A stretch of DNA of 64,000 nucleotides from JAVBSC01 sp031547305 (GTDB taxonomy: Bacteria; Desulfobacterota; Desulfovibrionia; Desulfovibrionales; Desulfovibrionaceae). The notes beneath the pieces are model-generated. The model saw nothing but the letters and a program-made list of their open reading frames with translations, did no database searches and was not told the origin of the DNA. Position numbers and translations under genes: made by a program. Shown here one piece after another: positions 36,948 through 45,378 of this stretch; within the stretch, counting starts at the first letter, position 1, and each line of letters starts with the position of its first letter. The stretch spans positions 6,729 through 70,728 of the forward strand of contig JAVBSC010000058.1 of the NCBI GenBank assembly GCA_031547305.1, read 5' to 3'.

Positions 36948-39900
36948 GGGAAGATCCTCAGCAAAGAATGGGTTATATCCAGCAACATGGGCAGGTTTTC
37001 GGGGCTTTCCTCCAAAGCGCGTTCCAGCTTTCTTTCAATGCGCTTGAGCAGGCACAGTTCCAAAAAATGCATAAATTCTTCATCGTTGCGCGGCAAGAAT
37101 GCCGCCCCGGTGCTTTCTTCCCGGTAGCCGTCCAAAAAGGCGTTGCAGGCGGTGTAGCGCCACAATGAAAGCCAGGGGGCGAGATCGTCGCGATCCGCCG
37201 GAGTACGCTCAATGTGGGCGCGGAAAGCCTTTTCCGCCACCAGGCCGATGGAAAAGAGCATGGCCGCCACATCGCGCAAGGGCGAGCGCTTGACGGATCG
37301 CTCCTTGACCGGCAGCCAGGCGTCGCCGTCAAAATTGACCAACAAGAAATCCTTACCCAGGTGCAGAACGTTGGCCAATCGGAAATCCCCGTGGATGCGG
37401 ATGCGCTGGCCGGTTATCTCAATGTTCCGCAGGCGGGTGAAGCGTTCCAGAATGCGCTTGGCCGGAAAGCCCTTGAGCGGCGGCCGTCCGCCGTCCGTTC
37501 TGGAACGGCGGTATTTTTCCAGCCCCTGGTCCACGCGGTGGGTCTGGTTACGGGCGGTCTGGTACAGGGAGCGTAGATAAAAAGCGCTGAAGGGTTCCGG
37601 AACCATGGACGGCGTATCCAGCCCGGCCAGAACCTTATGCAGTTGCATGCACCGGCGGCCGAACTGGCGGAAAAAATCCGCTCCGTAGGCTTCCGCCATC
37701 TGGGTCTGCCGCGTTTCCGGAAGGGAAGGCGCGGCTAGTGGAGTAAGGGGCACAAAGTCCGGCGCCTCCAGGCCGCAGGCCAGGATGTCTTCAAAAAAAC
37801 GGCTCAGGGTATCCAGAATGAACGTTTCGCCGTCCACCGCTCCTTGTATGTATTCCATGCCAACGGCCAGAGTCAGCGGTTCGCCGTGTATGGGCTGGTA
37901 AGACAGGCTGGCCAGCAAGCGGGGCACGCCGGGGAATTTGACCTTGGCCAGGTGTTCAAGGATTTCCACCTCCGGGTTGATCCCTTCCGTGGGGCGGCGG
38001 TAGAATTTCAAGTAGGCCAGGTTACCCAGGGCATGGGCGCAGGTATGCGCTGTCTCGCGCACACGCCGGGTCGGACCGGTGTGCCCGGCCAGAAGTTCGC
38101 GCATCAGCTTTGGCGCGTGGGTGTGTACGTGAAAAGCGCCGGAACGGCCCTGCCGTTTTCTGGACGAGCCCAGCACGGCTGTGAATAAATCCACCGCCCT
38201 TGGCTGCTGGAAGCCGTCGGTCAGGATTTTCTGGCCTCCTTTGCCCTTCAGCCGGGCCAGGGTTCTTTCCGCCCCCTGCTCGCCAGCCGCTTCTTCCCGG
38301 CGTTCGGCAAGGGCCGCGGTCATAAGCAGCCAGGTGTTCTGCAAGGCGGGAGAATACGCGTCCTCGGCCAATATCAGGGCGGCGTCCAGGTTGCCGCCGC
38401 TGGCGGGCAGAACGTCCACCACGGACAGCTCGCGCGGGCGCCCGATGCGGGGGAAGTTCCGCAGGGCCTGGTCCGCCAGGCTGGGAAGCACGGTTCTTTC
38501 CAGCCTGGACTGGTTGTCCCGCAGGAAGATTCCGGCCTCTTCCGTGTATTCCAGAACTATTTCCGCGGCAGTGCCCTCCAGCGTGGCCGCGGACTCGTCC
38601 CGCAACCGGAACCAGAAATAATCGTAAGGCCCCAGAGTCAGAACGTACGGGGTTTTGCCTATGACCGGAAAACGCGTCTCGCCTTGGACTTCAAAAGGCG
38701 TGTGCCCGGCAAACTCCGCCAGGTTCAGCTCCACCACCTGGGCGAAGCGGGAAAGATTGGCCGCCACCAGGAGACGGCTTTCGCCATGCTCGCGCAAAAA
38801 GCTGAGCACCCTGGTGTTCTCGCTATGAACAAAACGGATGGAGCCCCGGCCAAGCACAGGCTGCTGGGCCTTATATACCGCGATGAGCCGGCGCATCCAC
38901 CAGAGAAACGAAGACGGACTGCGCTCCTCGGTCTCCACGTTAACAGCCTCGTAGTGGTATTCCGGGTCAATAATCAAAGGCAGGTAGAGAGCCTGGGGGT
39001 TGGCGGCGGAAAAACCGGCGTTGCGCTCCCCGGTCCACTGCATGGGGGTGCGCACTCCGTTGCGGTCGCCCAGATAATAGTTGTCCCCCATGCCGATCTC
39101 GTCCCCGTAGTACAAGCAGGGCGTGCCGGGAAAAGAAAAAAGCAATACGTTGATCAGTTCCATTTTGCGGCGGTTTTTTTGCATCAGCGGGGCCAGGCGG
39201 CGCCGGATGCCCAGGTTCAGGCGGGCCTGGGTATTGCGCGCGTAGGCGTGGAACATGTAGTCGCGCTCTTCGTCGCTGATTTTTTCCAGGGTCAGTTCGT
39301 CGTGATTGCGCAAAAACAGAGCCCACTGGCAGTTGTCCGGAATGGCCGGGGTCTGCTCCATGATATCAATGATCGGGTGCCGGTCTTCAAGCCACATGGA
39401 CATGAAAATGCGCGGCATGAGCGGAAAATGGAAGGCCATGTGGCATTCGTCGCCCTGGCCGAAATAACTGACCGCTTCTTCCGGCCACAGATTGGCCTCG
39501 GCCAGAAGCATACGGCCGGGAAAGCGCTCGTCAATGTGGGACCGCAATTCCTTGAGGCAGGCATGGGTTTCCGGCAGGTTTTCGCAAGTGGTGCCCGGCC
39601 GTTCGATCAGGTAGGGCACAGCGTCCAGGCGCAAGGCATCCACCCCCAGGCCCAGCCAGAAATCCACGACTTTGAGCATGGCCCGGCGCACCTGCGGGTT
39701 ATCAAAGTTAAGATCCGGCTGATGGGCATAAAAACGGTGCCAGTAATAGGCCCTGGCCTGGGGATGCCAGGCCCAGTTGGAACGCTCGGAATCCTCAAAG
39801 ATGATCCGCGCTTCCTGGTATGTGTCCGGCGTGTCGCTCCAGACGTAAAAGTCCCGGTGCGCGGAACCTGGCGGCGCGGCGCAGGCCCGCTGGAACCAGG

Positions 39901-40246
39901 GATGCTGATCGGAACTGTGGTTGAGCACCAGCTCGGTGATCACCCGCAGGCCGCGATCATGCGCCTCGCGCAGAAAGTGCCGAAAATCCGCCAGAGTGCC
40001 GTAATCCGGGTGGATATCCATATAGTCGGCCACATCGTAGCCATCGTCGCGCAAGGGGGAAGGATAAAAAGGCAACAGCCAGATCACTCCCACTCCAAGG
40101 CGTTCCAGGTAATCCAACTTTTCGATCAGCCCCTTGAAATCGCCTATTCCGTCTCCGTTGCCATCGGCAAAGGAACGCACATGCAGTTCATATATAATAG
40201 TATTCTGATACCAGTGGGATGTGGAAGGCGGAGCAGTCGCGGGCAT
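36944..40246 (-). CDS. treS: Trehalose synthase (TreS) fused to maltokinase
   Basis: This 1100-residue fusion has an N-terminal GH13 trehalose synthase (residues about 10-560) that interconverts maltose and trehalose. It shows LRLDAVPYLIERPGT, LLAEANLWPEE and LFLRNHDELTLE with the catalytic Asp-Glu-Asp set. The C-terminal half (about 700-1100) is a maltokinase making maltose 1-phosphate, with the aminoglycoside-kinase-like site RIHGDFRLANVL and LVNFDGDAW. TreS-Mak fusions feed the GlgE route to alpha-glucan, but no glgE is in this window. ATG 40246 is used, seven bases after AAGGAGG; an adjacent in-frame GTG at 40249 is less well placed. It leads the treS-otsB-otsA operon. Confidence 0.95.
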   Translation of the reverse strand: MPATAPPSTSHWYQNTIIYELHVRSFADGNGDGIGDFKGLIEKLDYLERLGVGVIWLLPFYPSPLRDDGYDVADYMDIHPDYGTLADFRHFLREAHDRGLRVITELVLNHSSDQHPWFQRACAAPPGSAHRDFYVWSDTPDTYQEARIIFEDSERSNWAWHPQARAYYWHRFYAHQPDLNFDNPQVRRAMLKVVDFWLGLGVDALRLDAVPYLIERPGTTCENLPETHACLKELRSHIDERFPGRMLLAEANLWPEEAVSYFGQGDECHMAFHFPLMPRIFMSMWLEDRHPIIDIMEQTPAIPDNCQWALFLRNHDELTLEKISDEERDYMFHAYARNTQARLNLGIRRRLAPLMQKNRRKMELINVLLFSFPGTPCLYYGDEIGMGDNYYLGDRNGVRTPMQWTGERNAGFSAANPQALYLPLIIDPEYHYEAVNVETEERSPSSFLWWMRRLIAVYKAQQPVLGRGSIRFVHSENTRVLSFLREHGESRLLVAANLSRFAQVVELNLAEFAGHTPFEVQGETRFPVIGKTPYVLTLGPYDYFWFRLRDESAATLEGTAAEIVLEYTEEAGIFLRDNQSRLERTVLPSLADQALRNFPRIGRPRELSVVDVLPASGGNLDAALILAEDAYSPALQNTWLLMTAALAERREEAAGEQGAERTLARLKGKGGQKILTDGFQQPRAVDLFTAVLGSSRKRQGRSGAFHVHTHAPKLMRELLAGHTGPTRRVRETAHTCAHALGNLAYLKFYRRPTEGINPEVEILEHLAKVKFPGVPRLLASLSYQPIHGEPLTLAVGMEYIQGAVDGETFILDTLSRFFEDILACGLEAPDFVPLTPLAAPSLPETRQTQMAEAYGADFFRQFGRRCMQLHKVLAGLDTPSMVPEPFSAFYLRSLYQTARNQTHRVDQGLEKYRRSRTDGGRPPLKGFPAKRILERFTRLRNIEITGQRIRIHGDFRLANVLHLGKDFLLVNFDGDAWLPVKERSVKRSPLRDVAAMLFSIGLVAEKAFRAHIERTPADRDDLAPWLSLWRYTACNAFLDGYREESTGAAFLPRNDEEFMHFLELCLLKRIERKLERALEESPENLPMLLDITHSLLRIFP

Positions 40247-40365
40247 CACCAGACCTCCTTGTTGCCTTTTCCGGGTTTCAAGGTAAGGGGCTTGTCCTTG
40301 TTAAGACATGAGACGGCGTTTTTATCTATCACTTTATAAATTAGATCAATGAAGTCTCCAGGGCA

Positions 40366-40396
40366 AGAAAATAACAAGGGCGGCCTGAAGCCGCCC
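40366..40396 (-). terminator. Intrinsic terminator of the nitroreductase operon
   Basis: GGGCGGC and GCCGCCC (40378-40384 and 40390-40396) form a 7-bp stem with a 5-base loop. On the minus strand TTGTTATTTT follows. It lies 31 bases after the nitroreductase stop. Confidence 0.75.
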
Positions 40397-40426
40397 CAGC
40401 ACGAGCATTGTACGGAGATGCCCTTT

Positions 40427-41041
40427 TTATTTAGGAACGCCCACCACCTGGATGATCATAACCTTATAGCCGCCCGGCAGTTTGAGCACGCCGTCCAGGG
40501 CGTCGGCCTTCTGGGCCTTGACCACGTTGCCCAGTCCGGCGGAAGCGCAGTACAGTCCAGCGTTCTGGTACATGGACCCCACATGCATGCCGCTGTAGCG
40601 GGAATCCGCCAACGCGACGTAAAGCAGAATCAACGGCCCGCCGCCGAATTTATAGCGCGCGTCCATATCCAGAGCCAGCGCCAGTTCATTTTTTTGCGCA
40701 TCGTACAGCCAGACCCCGTTGTCCATAGCCACGTACAGGGAGACTTCCTGCCTGTTGTTGGCCGTGGGCACGGTGCGCTTGCCGTCCGCCCGGTTCACGC
40801 CCCAGGCCGCCCAGAGCAGGTTGCTCAAATCCCGCTGTGATACCGGCTTGTCGCTGAATGCGCGGGTGGATTTACGTAACGCCAGCGCTTCCATGAGAGG
40901 TTTGCCGCCAGAGATGTCGGGTTTGGGCAGGGACAGGCGTTTTTCCGGCGCTTCCGCCGCCTGGCCTGAAGAAACCGAAACCAATAGCCAGGCCATGGCG
41001 CAACCGAGGCAAGCGCACAACAACACTACAAAACGAGCCAT
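40427..41041 (-). CDS. Exported nitroreductase-fold protein (SagB/ThcOx-like)
   Basis: This is a 204-residue protein with a signal peptide (VVLLCACLGCAMAWLLVSV, then GQAAEA) and a compact nitroreductase domain. The domain begins LMEALALRKSTRAFSDKPVS, followed by LLWAAWGVNRADGKRTVPTA, the FMN-site motif of this group. The C-terminus is GYKVMIIQVVGVPK. Such proteins bind FMN and reduce or oxidise small substrates. Finding one behind a signal peptide is less usual and implies a periplasmic or membrane-attached flavoenzyme. It follows an FMN reductase-like gene by 29 bases, so the two probably form an operon. The physiological substrate is unknown. Confidence 0.8.
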   Translation of the reverse strand: MARFVVLLCACLGCAMAWLLVSVSSGQAAEAPEKRLSLPKPDISGGKPLMEALALRKSTRAFSDKPVSQRDLSNLLWAAWGVNRADGKRTVPTANNRQEVSLYVAMDNGVWLYDAQKNELALALDMDARYKFGGGPLILLYVALADSRYSGMHVGSMYQNAGLYCASAGLGNVVKAQKADALDGVLKLPGGYKVMIIQVVGVPK

Positions 41042-41070
41042 ACCACCCTCCTTGCGCTATAAGATAAGTT

Positions 41071-41727
41071 CTACTTTGCTTCTGAAGCCACGGCCACGCC
41101 CAGGTCAAAGGCGGCCTTCAAATCTTTCGGGAACTGTTCCGCCCGATGTTTGGCTTTAGCCTGCTCGGAAAAGCAGTCGGATTTGTACTTAGAATAGTCG
41201 TCAAACTGGTAGGTATCGCATGAATACATCACCTTGGGCTTAGTGTAGACTTTTTCAATGAAGAATTCCAACCTGGAGAGCGATTCCGGGTACTTACGGT
41301 CCAACATTATGTGCTCCGGCGCACCCATGTTGTAAATAAAGGCTATGGGGATTCTTTTGGGGGCCAGTGAACTGTGCTCGGCATCGTACACAAAATAGGG
41401 GAAGAGCAGACGCTCCATAAAGGAACGCATTTCGCCGGTCAAGCCGGCAAAATAAAGCGGCGAGGCCAGGATAAGGCCGTCCGCCTGGGCCAGGACGCCG
41501 AGCACGGGCTTCAGATCGTCCTTGACCTTGCATTGCCCGTAATGCTTGCCGCCCAACTTTTTGCAGGAAAAACAGCTTATGCAGCCGGAATATTGCAAAT
41601 CATACAGATGGATTGTTTCCGTTTCCGCTTTGGGATTTACGGATGCGACGCCCTTAAGGGCTTCCTTGATCAGGGCGGCGGTATTGTTCTTTTTCCTTGG
41701 GCTTCCACTGACGGCGAAGATCTTCAT
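41071..41727 (-). CDS. Flavodoxin-fold NAD(P)H-dependent FMN reductase (iron-sulfur flavoprotein-like)
   Basis: This 218-residue cytoplasmic flavoprotein has the phosphate-binding start KIFAVSGSPRKKNNTAALIK and a cysteine group CISCFSCKKLGGKHYGQC typical of iron-sulfur flavoprotein relatives. ASPLYFAGLTGEMRSFMERL contacts the flavin ring. It probably uses NAD(P)H or ferredoxin to reduce FMN or small oxidants. It precedes an exported nitroreductase-like gene by 29 bases. The cysteine spacing is close to, but not identical with, that of methanogen Isf proteins, so cluster binding is uncertain. Confidence 0.8.
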   Translation of the reverse strand: MKIFAVSGSPRKKNNTAALIKEALKGVASVNPKAETETIHLYDLQYSGCISCFSCKKLGGKHYGQCKVKDDLKPVLGVLAQADGLILASPLYFAGLTGEMRSFMERLLFPYFVYDAEHSSLAPKRIPIAFIYNMGAPEHIMLDRKYPESLSRLEFFIEKVYTKPKVMYSCDTYQFDDYSKYKSDCFSEQAKAKHRAEQFPKDLKAAFDLGVAVASEAK

Positions 41728-41836
41728 ACGAACCTCGAGTTACGCGTTGGTTGGCAATCAGCTCCGGGCATTGCCCGGCGTTTGACAGTGGTATATCATC
41801 AAACAATCTGGATTCAAATAAGTCTAAAGCCTTTTT

Positions 41837-41884
41837 ACTTTTAAGAGGCTGGCCTCGGCGCTTACCGACGAAACAGGTTTCGCC
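41837..41884 (+). repeat. Dispersed repeat, copy B
   Basis: This 48-base segment aligns at roughly 80% by eye with 44161-44207, sharing ACTTT, AAGA, GGCGCTTA-type and GTTTCGCC blocks. Both are followed by GCGGCGGTTT. It lies in the gap beyond the 3' end of the hybrid kinase gene. Confidence 0.55.
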
Positions 41885-41943
41885 CGCGCGGCGGGCGGCG
41901 GTTTGCCGCCTGAGCATGGTCATTTATTATCCGTAGTAAATGC

Positions 41944-44028
41944 CTACCTCAAATATTCCTCCAACACGCGGCGTAATTCATCCAGGTCTATAGGCTTTGA
42001 GATATGGCCGTCCATGCCCGCCTCTCGGCTTTTTTCGCGGTCTTCGTTCATGGCGTTGGCGGTCATGGCGATTATGGGGATGGATTTTCCGTCCTTGAAG
42101 TCCTGTTCCCGGATGTTCCGGGTGGCCTCGTAGCCGTCCATAAGCGGCATCTGGATATCCATGAGGATCAGATCATAGTCTTGGGCGGCAAAGGCTTCCA
42201 CAGCTTCCTGACCGTTGGCGGCCAAATCGACCCCCGCGCCAAAGCCGCGCAAAAGTTCCAGGGCTATTTCCTGGTTGATGTCGTTATCTTCGGCAACCAG
42301 GATTCTCCGGCCTTGCAGGGAACGGCGCAAATCCACCTCCAAAAGTTCCGGCCCGGAGGCCGGCTTGGCATTGGGACGGGTGGCGTCGGCTTCATCCGGC
42401 GCGAGGCCCATGACCAGGTCAAAGCTAAAGGTGGAGCCTTCACCGGGTCGGCTTTCCAGAGTTATGCCGCCGCCCATGAGTTCGGCCAGCTTCTTGCTGA
42501 TGACCAGACCAAGGCCGGTGCCCCCGAACTGCCCGCTGATGGATTTATCCGCCTGGACAAAGGGGGTGAACAGCCTGGCGATCTGTTCTTCGGTCATGCC
42601 TATGCCGCTGTCGCTCACGCTGCACATGATGCGTATTTTACCGGAATCTTCCGGCATTGCCCGCATACCCAGGCCGATGCGCACGACACCTTCCCGGGTA
42701 AATTTTACGGCATTGCCCAGAAGATTCATGAGAATCTGCGAAAAACGCAAAGAATCGCCATACAACCAATCCGGGGTATCCTGGTTGATCCGGATTTGCA
42801 GCTTGAGGCCTTTTTCCTTTATCCGGGGTAGAATCATGTCCCTGGCCGTGCTCAGCAGGCTGCGCAGGCTGAATGCCTGCTCGGACAACTCCACCTTGCC
42901 GGCCTCTATTTTGGAAAAATCCAGCACATCGTTGATCACCCCCAGAAGCAGGGTGGCGGACGTCTGAATTTTTTGCAGGTAGTCGCGCTGCCTGGAGGGC
43001 GGGTCGGCCCGCAGGGCGAGTTGGGTCATGCCCAGAACCCCGCTCATGGGGGTACGCAGTTCATGACTCATCTGGGCCAGAAAATCGCGCTTGGCCGCGT
43101 TGGCCGCTTCCGCGGCCATAAGGGCCTTGCGCTCGGTGATCTCTATATACATGGAAAGCTGGAGCACCCGGCCGTCGTGCCATTCCACTAGCATGTCCTG
43201 AACAATGAAGTCGCGCCCGTTCTTTTCGCTGTGAAATTCCCAACGGTACGGCACACGCAAGGGCTTGTCCGTGGAATCGTACAAAAATTTATTGCCGCAA
43301 AAAGAGCACTTCTCTGTAAAGCCATGTAAAGCTTGGTGGCACTTTTTGCCAACCGGCTCAGAATCTCCGATCAGATTTTTCAGGTAGCTGTTGGCGAAAA
43401 CAAGCTCGGCGGTTTGCGGATCGCAAACGTAAATGGCCGCCTCCAAGCTGGAAAGTATGGTGTCCAGCGTGGAAATTATCCGCGCTTTTTCCATGTCCGC
43501 CTGCTGCAGCAGATGATTTTTATGGCAAACGAGAGAAAGATTGTGAGTAAACAGGCTCAAAAGCTTGATCGCGTCCGAGAACTCTTCCGGGGTGATTACC
43601 GGGATCTCGTTGTAGGCCGCGAGCACGGCGTCTTCATCGTGACCGTTTTCCCTGGCAAAAACCCGCACGTCCTCTTCTGGCAGATGCATGGTCACGCATT
43701 GCCCGATCATCCAGTTGGCGACATGTTCATTGTTAAGGATAATCGGCGCGGAGCCATCGGAAAGGCCTAGGTTGCGGCAGGGTTTCCGGGCCGGGCGTTT
43801 TGCCAGGCGCGCTATGCTCCCCAGTTCCATGGCCGAGGCCTTGCAGTGCGGCTCGGTACGCGGATTCCCGCGCATCATGGCGCAAAACCGGGAAAAACGG
43901 CTGGGCCTGGTGATGTGCTTGCCCTGCAAATCCACAACAGCAGCCCCCACCTTGGCCACCCTGGACAAGGCATCCTGTAGCTCCTGCAAATCCTCCAGAG
44001 GGATAATATCAAGCAAGTTCAGGGCCAT
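41944..44028 (-). CDS. PocR-PAS hybrid sensor histidine kinase with receiver domain
   Basis: A protein of about 694 residues has a PocR sensory domain at the N-terminus (LLDIIPLEDLQELQDALSRV through the Cys-rich FCAMMRGNPRTEPHC region). A PAS domain follows, with KKCHQALHGFTEKCSFCGN, a cysteine pattern common in Desulfovibrio PAS domains. Then come HisKA (QMSHELRTPMSGVLGM, phosphorylated His), HATPase (NLLGNAVKFT, SDSGIGM, GGTGLGLVISKKL) and a receiver domain (DLILMDIQMPLMDGY, phospho-Asp). The start is uncertain: ATG 44028 gives a normal PocR beginning, while the frame stays open to TTG 44124 and would add a hydrophobic segment. No partner regulator is adjacent. The signal is unknown; PocR domains sense small molecules. 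Confidence 0.88.
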   Translation of the reverse strand: MALNLLDIIPLEDLQELQDALSRVAKVGAAVVDLQGKHITRPSRFSRFCAMMRGNPRTEPHCKASAMELGSIARLAKRPARKPCRNLGLSDGSAPIILNNEHVANWMIGQCVTMHLPEEDVRVFARENGHDEDAVLAAYNEIPVITPEEFSDAIKLLSLFTHNLSLVCHKNHLLQQADMEKARIISTLDTILSSLEAAIYVCDPQTAELVFANSYLKNLIGDSEPVGKKCHQALHGFTEKCSFCGNKFLYDSTDKPLRVPYRWEFHSEKNGRDFIVQDMLVEWHDGRVLQLSMYIEITERKALMAAEAANAAKRDFLAQMSHELRTPMSGVLGMTQLALRADPPSRQRDYLQKIQTSATLLLGVINDVLDFSKIEAGKVELSEQAFSLRSLLSTARDMILPRIKEKGLKLQIRINQDTPDWLYGDSLRFSQILMNLLGNAVKFTREGVVRIGLGMRAMPEDSGKIRIMCSVSDSGIGMTEEQIARLFTPFVQADKSISGQFGGTGLGLVISKKLAELMGGGITLESRPGEGSTFSFDLVMGLAPDEADATRPNAKPASGPELLEVDLRRSLQGRRILVAEDNDINQEIALELLRGFGAGVDLAANGQEAVEAFAAQDYDLILMDIQMPLMDGYEATRNIREQDFKDGKSIPIIAMTANAMNEDREKSREAGMDGHISKPIDLDELRRVLEEYLR

Positions 44029-44160
44029 TAGGCGGCGCTCTATAAAGTTGGCGTTAGCGGAAACAAAGCAAATTATTACAAGCCATAGCATAAGGAGGCA
44101 AGAGTGACCATAGCTGTCCGGCAAAAAAATTCCGGCTCGCTATGCATTTAGCGTATTTTC

Positions 44161-44207
44161 ACTTTAAGACGCTCGCTTCCGCGCTTAACGGAAAAACAAG
44201 TTTCGCC
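44161..44207 (+). repeat. Dispersed repeat, copy A
   Basis: This lies on the far side of the kinase gene from copy B, in the same orientation. It also matches 63883-63924, sharing TAACGG, then AAAACAAGTTT. The gap 44029-44347 holds this repeat and a GC hairpin (AACGGGCG...CGCCCGTT near 44305-44330) but no gene. Confidence 0.55.
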
Positions 44208-44347
44208 AACGCCTACGCGAGGTGCGGCGGTTTACGACGCCGCAACGGATTAATATTTGCAATGTTAATATGCTTCAACGGAAGCCAACCGCCGCAAGAA
44301 ACGGGCGACCTGAGCCGCCCGTTCCTTGCTTAGGGTTTTGTTGTTAA

Positions 44348-44680
44348 TTACCTGACTTCAAGGTAAGTGGCGTCAATAGTGCGAACATAAGGAGCCCGCC
44401 CGGCCACCTCCACAGCCTTGTCGCGCGCTTCCGGACTGCTCACAGTGCCGGTAAGTGTAATATCTCCGATACTGTTGGAGGTTACGGAGATGTTTTCCTT
44501 GCTCAGTTCACTGTGAGTCCTAAGATGGCTGTTCACGTTATCTTCCATATCCCTGGCCGTCATATGGCTGGGCATCGTCCAGGCGTCGGATTCCCCCTCA
44601 GCCCTGGCCACGCCGGAATAAAGCAGCGGTGCGACAAGAATGGCCGCCGCGAGCACTGATAATGTTTTCTTGGTAGACAT
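44348..44680 (-). CDS. Exported BON-domain protein
   Basis: This 110-residue periplasmic protein has a signal peptide (KKTLSVLAAAILVAPLLYSG, then VARAEG) and one BON domain (about residues 45-110, with NVNSHLRTHSELSKENISV, IGDITLTGTVSSPEARDKA and YVRTIDATYLEV). BON domains bind phospholipid and help maintain the envelope under osmotic or other stress. ATG 44680 is preferred because GGAAG precedes it. It stands alone with a long AT-rich upstream region. It differs from the two-domain lipoprotein at 11657 in lacking a lipobox. Confidence 0.85.
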   Translation of the reverse strand: MSTKKTLSVLAAAILVAPLLYSGVARAEGESDAWTMPSHMTARDMEDNVNSHLRTHSELSKENISVTSNSIGDITLTGTVSSPEARDKAVEVAGRAPYVRTIDATYLEVR

Positions 44681-44868
44681 GATATACTTCCATTTATTGG
44701 CAGGCATAAAAACTGTTGACTACAGCCATTCGGCAGCTTTCATACCGTTATTTATAACTTACTATTTGGTTAGTAATATTCCATTGTCGATAATAACTGT
44801 TCACCACACAAGGCTTATCGCCGCGCATCAGTTAGTTTTATTGTAAAACCCATAAGCGATATTCCCTG

Positions 44869-45054
44869 TCACCAGCTTAAAATAAGGTTGGTTGAAAAAG
44901 TGTCAATGAAATTAATTTTCGTTCTCAAAAAACCGGGCCGAGCAGCTGTCCGCCCGGCCTGGAGCTTTACCAGCTTGAAACCTTGAACAGTTTTTCTTAG
45001 GTTTTCATCTTTAGGCTTGATTGGGGGAATAACATTCTTAGACTGAGTATTCAT
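44869..45054 (-). CDS. Possible small protein, ORF crossed by a terminator-like hairpin
   Basis: The 61-codon frame starts at ATG 45054 behind AAAGG, eleven bases away. It begins MNTQSKNVIPPIKPKDENLR and is otherwise without recognisable features. A terminator-like hairpin with a U-run (44927-44957) lies inside the frame, which argues against an ordinary gene. It may be a leader ORF or chance. The rest of the 44681-45203 interval is AT-rich and shows no other gene. Confidence 0.25.
   Translation of the reverse strand: MNTQSKNVIPPIKPKDENLRKTVQGFKLVKLQAGRTAARPGFLRTKINFIDTFSTNLILSW
44927..44957 (-). terminator. Intrinsic terminator downstream of the initiator tRNA
   Basis: CCGGGC and GCCCGG (44933-44938 and 44952-44957) pair around a 13-base loop, and six U residues follow on the minus strand. 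It lies about 250 bases after the tRNA gene and about 250 before the BON gene start. It could end the tRNA transcript. Confidence 0.55.
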
Positions 45055-45203
45055 ATTAAACTTACCTTTAGGAGAATAAATTCAGTATATTCAATATTAT
45101 ATATTTAGATGTCGACTGATGACAGACCTTTCAAGCAGGGTAGCAGTAGGGTAATAAAAAGAAAAGGTACTTATGAACTATGTCCATAAGTACCTGATTT
45201 TAC

Positions 45204-45280
45204 TGGTTGCGGAGACAGGATTTGAACCTGTGGCCTTCGGGTTATGAGCCCGACGAGCTACCAAACTGCTCCACTCCGCG
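45204..45280 (-). tRNA. Initiator tRNA-fMet (anticodon CAT)
   Basis: The 77-base gene folds as a complete cloverleaf with encoded CCA (complement of 45204-45206). The anticodon loop CTCATAA is flanked by three G-C pairs (GGG/CCC), and position 1 is C opposite A72. The unpaired first position and the triple G-C stem are the hallmarks of initiator rather than elongator tRNA. It starts formylmethionine translation. It lies 98 bases downstream of nrdJ on the same strand. Confidence 0.95.
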
Positions 45281-45378
45281 CCGTGTGCGGCCTTGCCGCA
45301 ATGTATCGCCGTTTCCGTACGGCGGAAAAAGAAGATAGCCCTTGCCGGGCTGGCGGTCAAGCAATAAAAAATTATTTC

